Shown one piece after another: positions 1 through 5,647 of a stretch of 6,051 bases of DNA. The stretch spans positions 1-6,051 of the forward strand of contig JABJDN010000017.1 in the NCBI GenBank assembly GCA_018665385.1. The letters run 5' to 3'. The DNA is from Phycisphaerae bacterium (GTDB lineage: Bacteria > Planctomycetota > Phycisphaerae > Phycisphaerales > SM1A02). Below the pieces are notes generated by a model, which was not told the DNA's origin, ran no database searches, and saw only the letters and a program-made list of their open reading frames with translations. The position numbers and the translations under genes were made by a program. How positions within the stretch are numbered: position 1 is the stretch's first letter; every line of letters begins with the position of its first letter.

Positions 1-448
1 CGACAATTACTCGAAGATGTTCTATATTTACTTTTCTAGCCCAGCGAAGATGAATGTTCTCTGGATGAGCCATGATTGCTTCTTCAAGAATTGTTTCCGC
101 TTGCGTAAAATTACCTGTAAGCATCGCGACTTCTCCTCGAAGGAGTGCAACTTCAGGCTGATTCGGCAAAATCACGTTAGCTTTCTCAAGTAGCGTACCT
201 GCTTCTTCTAACTTGTTCTGGCGAAGTGCTACAACTCCTTGGTTTGCGTAGACGAACGCTTCATCTGGAAGTGCAATTTCTAACTCGGCAAGTTTGTCAC
301 TGGCTTCTGCCATCATGCCGCTGTCGATATACGCAAGGGCAAGGGTGCGATTTCTAAGCGCTCGCTGTTGGGCATTATGCGATTCGCTGTCATTGCCTGA
401 GCATCCAACGGTTGTGCATGCAAGCAATAGAATAAGGCTATATTTCAT
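1..448 (-). CDS. TPR-repeat lipoprotein, N-terminal part (3' end outside window)
   Basis: The frame is open for 149 codons from an ATG at 448 to the left edge, so only the N-terminus is seen. It begins MKYSLILLLACTTVGC, a short charged start and hydrophobic core followed by a lipobox. Cys16 (TVGC) is the likely lipidated residue; Cys11 (LLAC) also fits the motif but leaves a very short hydrophobic core. After a polar linker come about three tetratricopeptide-like repeats at residues 31-64, 65-98 and 99-132, with the alternating small/large pattern (LALAYIDSGMMAEA, GVVALRQNKLEEA, GEVAMLTGNFTQA) and a Pro near the end of each. TPRs are protein-protein interaction scaffolds, so this is probably a membrane-anchored periplasmic or outer-membrane protein. 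Whatever follows the TPRs is outside the window. No clear Shine-Dalgarno precedes the ATG. It lies 82 bases downstream of the FAD-enzyme gene on the same strand, so it may be the last operon gene or have its own promoter. Confidence 0.85.
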   Translation of the reverse strand, partial: MKYSLILLLACTTVGCSGNDSESHNAQQRALRNRTLALAYIDSGMMAEASDKLAELEIALPDEAFVYANQGVVALRQNKLEEAGTLLEKANVILPNQPEVALLRGEVAMLTGNFTQAETILEEAIMAHPENIHLRWARKVNIEHLRVIV

Positions 449-530
449 ACATTACATGGTACATCAAGCCAAGCGTTTAGGGTCTGGAGCACCTTAAGAG
501 TAACGAAAAAGTGGCTTGGGTGATTAACGT
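449..530. other. Short intergenic gap with TGGTACA and GGGTCTGG motifs
   Basis: These 82 bases separate the FAD-enzyme gene from the TPR lipoprotein gene. I see no convincing intrinsic terminator: there is a T-run on the minus strand (from 506-510), but no stable GC stem just before it. I also see no good -35/-10 pair. TGGTACA lies at 457-463 and GGGTCTGG at 480-487. Both words recur in the divergent intergenic region around 5518-5634. Confidence 0.5.
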
Positions 531-1856
531 CTAATGTGTGTACATGTTGTTTTTAGAGGGGTCGCAAAAACCGACCATATTCCATGGTTCGATTGCAGCA
601 CGGACATCATTTGGGTTGAACGTACCATTGCTTACATGTGTATAGAACGTGCCAACTGTTTTGCAAAATGCTTGATCGTTTGCATGTAGAAAGTCTGGTG
701 CATATCCTGCTTGTCGTTGCCGTTCTGTGTAGTCAGCGCCAGCAAAATAGAGCATAACAAACTGCGAGAACATATCAAAATCATGAAAGCAACAGTAGGA
801 GCCGTGGATAAGTTGGTCAACGAGCCTTGCTTGGTTTTGGATAATTTCTTTGTAATTTTGCAAGCCACTCGCTGTGCCGATGTTTTGCATAAGAAGATCA
901 ATTCCATAAAGTGTGTGTGCAATTCCAGTGCTATGGAGCGGGTCAATGAAGAAAGCGGAATGCGGAAGCATCGCCCAATTTTCGCCAACTATTTGTTTTG
1001 CGTATCGTTGCAAACGTGTTGTTTCTACAATTGGGCGAATTGGTGTGGCATGTTCGAATTGTTTTTGAATGTCTGGGAATTCTGCCATCAGAGATTCCCA
1101 TGTATCGTTTGGTCTTGAAGCATTATCTAAAACAAAACCAGCACTTGTTACTCCCGAGTCGAAATGGAGTACGTACATCCACCCGCCATGAAAGATGTGA
1201 TGAAGAGCAGAATCATGGCAAGGGTAGGGGTGCTTCTGCTTGCCATGCAGTTTTCCCCACGAACTCACACCATTGAAGTGGGAATAGATTGCTCTGGAGT
1301 TCGTATGAAACGAGGAGCAGTCTTGCTCGATGCCCAGAGGATTAGAACCACCTGTGGCATCGATAAGAAACTTCGTAGTGCACGACAAATTGTCAGCCTC
1401 TAACTTCCAACCATCATCTTCATGCAAAGTGACACTTGTGTTATCAAAATACGAAATTCCCGTCCGCTTGACCTCTTCAACAAGAAACGCATCAAGGTCG
1501 CTGCGTAACCAATTGCTATCGCAATCAATTCCATCGGGGCTTGATTCGACAAGCAATTCATTTTCAATATTAGGATGATGAATATACGTAAAGCCCCGTT
1601 TCGGCCCGCATCCAAGTTCGGGGTATGTTTGCTTCCATGTTCCATAGCGTGCAAGCGGAGCAAGTCGCGGCAGGTTGTATTTTGTTGCGATGTTTGCAAG
1701 TGCAATGTCTGCTTGTGGCGTAGAAGATTCGCCAATTGCGAATCGAGGGTGTGAACTTTGTTCAACAAGTATTACATCCATGCCCATTTGGTTGGCGATG
1801 AGTGCTGTGATTGAACCGCCAATGCCAGAGCCAAGTATTACTAGGTCACTTTGCAT
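531..1856 (-). CDS. FAD-dependent oxidoreductase, flavin-halogenase-like
   Basis: With the start I prefer (ATG at 1856) this is a 441-residue flavoprotein. The Rossmann FAD-binding motif GSGIGGS is at residues 9-15, right at the N-terminus as usual. GESSTP (42-47) matches the GES/GEA-TxP segment of flavin-dependent halogenases. Lys86 in KRGFTY lies in the region where halogenases carry the catalytic lysine, but this alignment is tentative. DATG (166-169) and FIDPLHSTG (303-311) are the later FAD-contacting motifs. The diagnostic WxWxIP halogenase motif is replaced by GWMYVLHF (225-232), so halogenation cannot be assumed; oxidation, reduction or hydroxylation are equally open. The last ~115 residues form a probable helical cap. 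Halogenases of this group use FADH2 from a separate reductase, and none is encoded here. The ATG at 1856 overlaps the radical SAM gene by 11 bases. An in-frame ATG at 1901 would add 15 residues and a 56-base overlap, and it has a passable AGAAG 9 bases upstream, so the start is not settled. Confidence 0.85.
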   Translation of the reverse strand: MQSDLVILGSGIGGSITALIANQMGMDVILVEQSSHPRFAIGESSTPQADIALANIATKYNLPRLAPLARYGTWKQTYPELGCGPKRGFTYIHHPNIENELLVESSPDGIDCDSNWLRSDLDAFLVEEVKRTGISYFDNTSVTLHEDDGWKLEADNLSCTTKFLIDATGGSNPLGIEQDCSSFHTNSRAIYSHFNGVSSWGKLHGKQKHPYPCHDSALHHIFHGGWMYVLHFDSGVTSAGFVLDNASRPNDTWESLMAEFPDIQKQFEHATPIRPIVETTRLQRYAKQIVGENWAMLPHSAFFIDPLHSTGIAHTLYGIDLLMQNIGTASGLQNYKEIIQNQARLVDQLIHGSYCCFHDFDMFSQFVMLYFAGADYTERQRQAGYAPDFLHANDQAFCKTVGTFYTHVSNGTFNPNDVRAAIEPWNMVGFCDPSKNNMYTH

Positions 1857-2628
1857 CCCAAGTATCCCCGAAGACTCTCCCCTTGTTTTTTGAAAGACCA
1901 TAATTCACTACTTCTTCGAGTGATTCAGGGGTCGAAGGTTCAAAATCTGTAAGGCCAATCCTGGGGTTTGGCCGAAGTGGAATAACTGTACAACATTCGA
2001 CACCAATCGAATGCGCAAAGTCAATAGATTCTTTCGCCCAGTGTTTCCCCGATTCCTCGCTTTGCCAAGGAGCGCGTAGTAATATAAATGCGCGGACAAA
2101 AATACCATGTTCGAGCATCTCCGTAGTTGCACGCTCAAAATCATCGAGCGTCATATTTTTATTGAGCCGTGGCAAAACTTCTGGGTCTACCGTTTCAAGC
2201 CCCATCGCGACATCAAGTTGCGGAGCCAAGTACTCTGCAAACTGGAAACATCCTGCACTGATTAGTTTCGGATGCGCCTCGACGATGACCGTTTCGTATT
2301 CTTGAATTTCGTCTGCAATATCAAAAGTGTCTTGCTTTGGAATTGATTGCCTATCGAAAAAACTTCCTGCGTTATATAACTTAATGTGTTTCGCTTTTGG
2401 AAGAGTGTCAAGAGCATCGCGTACTTGTTTGGCAACTGCGCCGATGTCAACTGTGTAGTCAAGCGTGTTCTGCCACAAGTCACACATTACGCATTTGAAG
2501 GGGCACTCTTTGTTTGTAGTAAGAATAATATTGTGGTCATCAATAGTCCCACTTCGTGTTAACTCAGGCTCTGAGAAAGCACCGTATGCTTTTTTGACAT
2601 CGAGTTTGTTTTTAACAGTCAAACGCAA
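1846..2628 (-). CDS. Radical SAM enzyme, ELP3/RaSEA-like
   Basis: Cys42, Cys46 and Cys49 (CPFKCVMC) form the CX3CX2C motif that binds the [4Fe-4S] cluster and S-adenosylmethionine. YNAGSFFD (85-92) sits where the SAM-contacting GGE-type strand is expected, and GLETVDPEVLPRLNK (143-157) is the typical later barrel segment. The ECPFKCVMCDLW context resembles the ELP3 / archaeosine-synthase RaSEA branch rather than RiPP maturases. There is no cysteine-rich SPASM or twitch region, so it probably carries one cluster. The protein ends GRVFGDTWDAK and looks complete. The open frame extends upstream to a TTG at 2712, with ATGs at 2691 and 2679, but those starts overlap the upstream gene by 68-101 bases and read through its conserved C-terminus. 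I prefer the TTG at 2628, with AAGG (2638-2641) 9 bases away and a 17-base overlap, giving 260 residues; TTG at 2622 is another option. Substrate unknown; the neighbours suggest a shared pathway with the asparagine-synthetase-like and FAD enzymes. Confidence 0.87.
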   Translation of the reverse strand: MRLTVKNKLDVKKAYGAFSEPELTRSGTIDDHNIILTTNKECPFKCVMCDLWQNTLDYTVDIGAVAKQVRDALDTLPKAKHIKLYNAGSFFDRQSIPKQDTFDIADEIQEYETVIVEAHPKLISAGCFQFAEYLAPQLDVAMGLETVDPEVLPRLNKNMTLDDFERATTEMLEHGIFVRAFILLRAPWQSEESGKHWAKESIDFAHSIGVECCTVIPLRPNPRIGLTDFEPSTPESLEEVVNYGLSKNKGRVFGDTWDAK

Positions 2629-3958
2629 TTGAAAAAGCCTTGCGGTAGGGGGCCGGTGAGTTTCCAAACACTCTTTCATGTGCAGCGCCATCTTGGAATC
2701 GACACTTTTCAAAGATGGGCATATGCATCCCAGTTACAGCTTCGATGCCACTGGCAACTACTTGCCCTTTTAGTGCATACAGTTTTTCGTGATCCCAGTC
2801 GGTCAAGTCAATGAATGGAATTCCTTCGGCAACTTCGATAACATTTGGAAGCATGAATGGGCTAAAACCTTTGAAGCCATATTTTTGCATCGGTGCATAT
2901 CCGCGAGTGCATGCTCTGCTTAGCCCACCACTAAACGTAAGTGAGTGTTTGATTGCATCAACGCCCCAGCCTTCTTGATAGAGCATTTGGTTACTTAAAA
3001 CGCTTTTGATTGTAAGTTCAGGATTTTCTTCAATTGGATAATCTTTCATGTTTTCATCACCACCATCGCCATCAATAAGGTACGTAAAGTCTGGATAGCG
3101 CTCCCTAATTCCGCGGCAGAGTGCAATAGTCATTGCGCCTGATTGGATGTCGAGTGGTTTGTAATCTTCGATTGTTTTTACTGCGTTTTGTAAATTGACC
3201 CAACTTGCCGGAGCTTCTATGACTTCATGAAAGAGTTCCATGTCAAGATTCGCTAAAAACTCATGCGCTTGTTTTGCATCATTACCTTTGCCATCAATGC
3301 TGAGGGTAAATGCTTTGAGGCGTGCTAGATTCATACCTCTGTTTTTCATTACATGGTGGGTTGCAAGGAAAACAGCGCCAGAATCAATTCCGCCAGAGAA
3401 CATCACGCCAATTGGTTCATGAACAGGAATAGTATCAAGCCATTTCGAGATGCCCACCGAAAGTTCTGCGATGTAATTTTCAGCGTAATTTGAATCATTC
3501 ACATTTCTTGCTGGATTAAAGAAGCGAGTACAAACAGGATTCGGGTCTGGGCAACCGACAAGTGCAATTTCTGTAAGGTGGTGAGCGGGGACCATACGTG
3601 TATACGATGGGTGGAATTGGTCGCCGAAGCCTTGGTCATCAAGCCATTCCCGAATTTGGTCTATTCGATCAGCGATAAGCAAGGCTGGGCCAGCAACTTT
3701 TTTCACAATGAAATACCGCATAGGGAATTGCAATGAACGCGCCATACGAATGATGTGGTTATGCCGAGCCATGATGGCAAAGTGCCCTTCGATTTCTCGA
3801 ATCGATTCAACATCACCTGAAGCAACACGCTTTGTTGCTTCTTCGATGGACATGTTGAAAATCATGTTTCGACTATGGTCAGTGAGGTCGATGACCTCGT
3901 TAATCATGTCAGGATAATGCGGTTGTAAATTAGCAAGGTCTTCTCGTGTTTTTTGCAT
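2612..3958 (-). CDS. Asparagine-synthetase-like ATP-dependent ligase without glutaminase cysteine
   Basis: From the ATG at 3958 the product has 448 residues; a TTG at 3973 would add five more. The C-terminal half is an AsnB-type synthetase domain. SGGIDSG (188-194) is the PPi-binding SGGxDS loop of this ATP-pyrophosphatase fold, and DGDGGDE (296-302) matches its second conserved acidic/glycine motif, so substrate adenylation looks intact. The N-terminal half keeps only the later strands of a class II glutamine amidotransferase domain: IEGHFAIMAR at 56-65, FPMRYF at 78-83 and LLIADRID around 94-101. No cysteine follows Met1, as glutaminase activity would need. It should therefore use free ammonia or another amine nucleophile, as beta-lactam synthetases and lasso-peptide cyclases do. 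KPLDIQSGAMTIALCRGIRE is probably part of the acceptor-site region. The gene starts about 29 bases after the haem-protein gene and overlaps the radical SAM gene, which argues for co-transcription. No strong Shine-Dalgarno is seen. The acceptor is unknown; ordinary asparagine synthesis seems unlikely. Confidence 0.87.
   Translation of the reverse strand: MQKTREDLANLQPHYPDMINEVIDLTDHSRNMIFNMSIEEATKRVASGDVESIREIEGHFAIMARHNHIIRMARSLQFPMRYFIVKKVAGPALLIADRIDQIREWLDDQGFGDQFHPSYTRMVPAHHLTEIALVGCPDPNPVCTRFFNPARNVNDSNYAENYIAELSVGISKWLDTIPVHEPIGVMFSGGIDSGAVFLATHHVMKNRGMNLARLKAFTLSIDGKGNDAKQAHEFLANLDMELFHEVIEAPASWVNLQNAVKTIEDYKPLDIQSGAMTIALCRGIRERYPDFTYLIDGDGGDENMKDYPIEENPELTIKSVLSNQMLYQEGWGVDAIKHSLTFSGGLSRACTRGYAPMQKYGFKGFSPFMLPNVIEVAEGIPFIDLTDWDHEKLYALKGQVVASGIEAVTGMHMPIFEKCRFQDGAAHERVFGNSPAPYRKAFSIAFDC
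2629..2641 (-). promoter_or_regulatory. Shine-Dalgarno-like site supporting the radical SAM start
   Basis: AAGG (minus strand, 2638-2641) lies 9 bases before an in-frame TTG at 2628, inside the last codons of the upstream gene. The in-frame ATGs further upstream lack a comparable site. It is weak evidence taken alone, but it agrees with the small gene overlap and the expected N-terminus. Confidence 0.4.
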
Positions 3959-3987
3959 GTATGAATCATACAACCAACAGCAAGAAC

Positions 3988-4431
3988 TTATTGCTGAGAT
4001 TCACTCCAAGCAGTTAGGATTTTTATATCTGCCGGAAGTAACCCCGCTTCCGCGTGCAAGGGCACATAGAACCAGAGCGGCATTTCGCCTTCAGCAACTT
4101 CTTCGCCAATTTCTTTGATTTTGTGCCTTCGCCGTTTTTCGCTATACGTGTCCCACTGTGAGAAATTTAAATGTTTACGCCCATCTTGTACGTCTTTTCC
4201 AACTAACCAAGAAGCAGGTGCAACATATGAATACCACGGCCATTTTGTTTCGTTAGAGTGACAGTCATAACATGATCGGTGGAGAATGGCCATGACTTTG
4301 CCCGGAGCTTCAATTGTGCCAGTTACTGGCGGGTTTGTGCGATCAATCGGAATAGCGACACTGAGTATGCCAATAAGAATGACAACTGCAATGACGATGC
4401 GCCATATGATTTGTGTGTGTAGTCGTTTCAT
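3988..4431 (-). CDS. Membrane-anchored single-haem protein, Haem_bd family
   Basis: The product has 147 residues. Residues 8-28 form one hydrophobic segment after a basic start (MKRLHTQ), a signal anchor that would place the rest in the periplasm. CYDCH (54-58) is a c-type haem-attachment CxxCH motif. The surrounding SNETKWPWYSYVAPASW, GRKHLNFSQW (84-93) and GEMPLWFYVPLH (115-126) are typical of the small Haem_bd domain (Pfam PF14376 as I remember it). Met117 is a candidate second iron ligand. The family is usually described as haem-binding or cytochrome-like with no firm role, so electron transfer or redox sensing is an inference. The gene begins 17 bases after the ychF-like stop and ends about 29 bases before the asparagine-synthetase-like gene, so it is likely part of the same transcript. 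It could pass electrons to the redox enzymes downstream, but compartment is a problem: those enzymes have no export signals. Confidence 0.88.
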   Translation of the reverse strand: MKRLHTQIIWRIVIAVVILIGILSVAIPIDRTNPPVTGTIEAPGKVMAILHRSCYDCHSNETKWPWYSYVAPASWLVGKDVQDGRKHLNFSQWDTYSEKRRRHKIKEIGEEVAEGEMPLWFYVPLHAEAGLLPADIKILTAWSESQQ

Positions 4432-4448
4432 GATTACTGCAAAGTAGT

Positions 4449-5489
4449 TTACACGTTAAACAAAAAATTGACAATGTCGCCGTCTTGCATGGTGTAGTTT
4501 TTGCCTTCACTGCGAAGTTTTCCAGCATCCTTAATCGCTTTTTCGTTACCAAGTGCGAACAAGTCTTCAACATGAAAACATTCCGCGCGGATGAACCCTC
4601 GTTCAATATCGCTATGAATTACGCCAGCTGCTTGCGGAGCAGGGGCATCTTTTGGAATTGGCCACGCGCGCACTTCCTTTTCGCCAGCAGTATAAAACGT
4701 ACTTAGTCCAAGCAAGGTGTTTAATGCACGAGCGAGTGGGCCAACTGCGGGCTCGATAAGCCCCATGGATTCAAGCATTTCACTTTGATCGGCATCATCA
4801 AGTTCCGCAATTTCAGATTCGAGTGTTGCACATACTGCGACACTTTCGCCACCATTATCGTTTGCGTATTTCGCGACATATTGTGCGGCTTCAGATTCAC
4901 CGTTGACATCATCTTCGCTGACGTTCGCAACATAGAGCATTGGTTTTGAAGTCATTATGCCATAGCTTTTTAAAATCGCGCGGTCGCTTTCATCCCAGTC
5001 GCCATCGCGTGCTGGTTTTTCTTCTTCTAGTAACTCGTTTACTTTCGTTAGCACTTCGACACGCTTCAGTGCATCTTTGTCGCCATGTTTTGCAGTCCGG
5101 CCTGCTTTTTCAATAGCGCCTTCGACGACGACCATGTCTGCAACGATGAGTTCGCCGTCCATAGCACCCAAATCACTTGCTGGATCACAATTTTCGTAGC
5201 ATTTAACAACTTGGCATAGGGCGTCAACGTTGCGAATGTGCGCGAGCACTGTGTTCAGGTTAGATCCACCAGTCGGCACTCCGGGAAGGTCAACGACTTG
5301 CAAGGTCGCTGGAATAACTTTTTGAGCAATGATGAATTCCGTAATTTTCGCTAGGCGTGGATCTGGAATTGGAGCAATGCCCATGTTCGGTTTCATGCTG
5401 CCAACTTGCACAGCAACGCTATGCGCTGTGAGGGCAGTAAATAGAGTCGTTTTACCAACGCCTTGTAATCCAATAAGTCCACATTCCAT
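4449..5489 (-). CDS. ychF: Divergent YchF/OLA1-family nucleotide-binding ATPase
   Basis: The product has 346 residues, against about 363 in E. coli YchF. GLQGVGKT (7-14) is the P-loop; the usual YchF form is GLPNVGKS. PNMGIAPIPDPRL (34-46) is a typical YchF segment. The G3 motif is DLPGVPTGGS (67-76) instead of the long DIAGLVKGASKGEGLGN loop, so switch II is shortened. NVSE (189-192) is the NxxE motif that gives the family ATP rather than GTP preference. Residues about 262-345 form the C-terminal TGS domain (FYTAGEKEVRAWPI, APQAAGVIHSDIERGFI, MQDGDIVNFLFNV), which is highly conserved. YchF proteins bind ribosomes and are linked to translation and stress responses; acting in the cytoplasm is expected here. 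The ATG at 5489 has a good AAGGAG (5501-5506) 11 bases upstream and a likely promoter behind it. It is the first gene of the minus-strand operon. The family assignment is firm, but orthology to E. coli ychF is less so because the G domain is divergent. Confidence 0.93.
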   Translation of the reverse strand: MECGLIGLQGVGKTTLFTALTAHSVAVQVGSMKPNMGIAPIPDPRLAKITEFIIAQKVIPATLQVVDLPGVPTGGSNLNTVLAHIRNVDALCQVVKCYENCDPASDLGAMDGELIVADMVVVEGAIEKAGRTAKHGDKDALKRVEVLTKVNELLEEEKPARDGDWDESDRAILKSYGIMTSKPMLYVANVSEDDVNGESEAAQYVAKYANDNGGESVAVCATLESEIAELDDADQSEMLESMGLIEPAVGPLARALNTLLGLSTFYTAGEKEVRAWPIPKDAPAPQAAGVIHSDIERGFIRAECFHVEDLFALGNEKAIKDAGKLRSEGKNYTMQDGDIVNFLFNV

Positions 5490-5500
5490 ATCAGTTAATT

Positions 5501-5506
5501 CTCCTT
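5501..5506 (-). promoter_or_regulatory. Ribosome binding site of the YchF-like gene
   Basis: AAGGAG on the minus strand, 11 bases before the ATG at 5489. It is the clearest Shine-Dalgarno sequence in the window and supports that start. The other genes have weak or no such sites. Confidence 0.75.
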
Positions 5507-5517
5507 AGAATCGATAC

Positions 5518-5545
5518 ATTGTACCAACGATTGGGCGCATGTCGA
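5518..5545 (-). promoter_or_regulatory. Probable sigma-70-type promoter of the minus-strand operon
   Basis: On the minus strand, TCGACA (5540-5545, five of six matches to TTGACA) is followed by a 16-base spacer and TACAAT (5518-5523, five of six matches to TATAAT). Transcription would start near 5511, leaving a leader of about 20 bases that contains the AAGGAG site. The -10 overlaps a TGTACCA copy (5520-5526), and the -35 abuts a GGGTCTGGTACA copy (5546-5557), positions where a repressor or activator could act. Inferred by eye. Confidence 0.5.
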
Positions 5546-5634
5546 GGGTCTGGTACAGCGGCTGGGGCGGGGGCTGGTACACCTATAATGTATTTGTTTT
5601 TGTTAAAGGTAGACCAGCGCCCGGTCCAGACCCC
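5546..5634. repeat. Nested direct and inverted GC-rich repeats in the divergent intergenic region
   Basis: CTGGTACA is repeated directly at 5550-5557 and 5574-5581, 24 bases apart. GGGTCTGG (5546-5553) is perfectly complementary to CCAGACCC (5626-5633), and inside it GCTGGT (5573-5578) is complementary to ACCAGC (5613-5618). A smaller GACC/GGTC pair (5612-5615 with 5623-5626) flanks GC-rich sequence. The block sits between the two divergent genes and could be operator sites, an RNA leader structure for the plus-strand gene, or a remnant of a dispersed intergenic repeat. The sequence alone does not decide between these. Confidence 0.5.
5584..5589 (+). promoter_or_regulatory. Possible -10 box for the plus-strand gene
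   Basis: A perfect TATAAT lies 58 bases before the ATG at 5648 in an AT-rich patch. No recognisable -35 is found 16-18 bases upstream, where the sequence is GC-rich (around GGCTGGGG), and there is no extended TG. If used, the promoter may need an activator binding the upstream CTGGTACA repeats, and the 5611-5634 repeats would fall in the leader RNA. Confidence 0.35.
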
Positions 5635-5647
5635 GTATAGTGCAAAG

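Noticed and set aside
469..519. Inverted pair CCAAGC (469-474) / GCTTGG (514-519) near a run of five T on the minus strand, as a terminator
   Set aside because: Only six pairs with a loop of about 39 bases, and the T-run sits inside the loop side rather than after the stem, so it does not look like an intrinsic terminator.
711..1118. Plus-strand open frame of 135 codons
   Set aside because: It lies antisense inside the FAD-enzyme gene, whose motifs are clear. The translation is cysteine-rich and low in recognisable motifs, and there is no ribosome binding site.
1400..1768. Minus-strand open frame of 122 codons in another phase of the FAD gene
   Set aside because: A shadow of the real reading frame, with no recognisable domain.
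531..3958. RiPP gene cluster with a precursor peptide
   Set aside because: The AsnB-like and radical SAM genes recall lasso or other RiPP loci, but there is no room for a precursor gene in the gaps, no B1/RRE-like or peptidase gene, and the radical SAM protein lacks a SPASM domain. It could lie outside the window.
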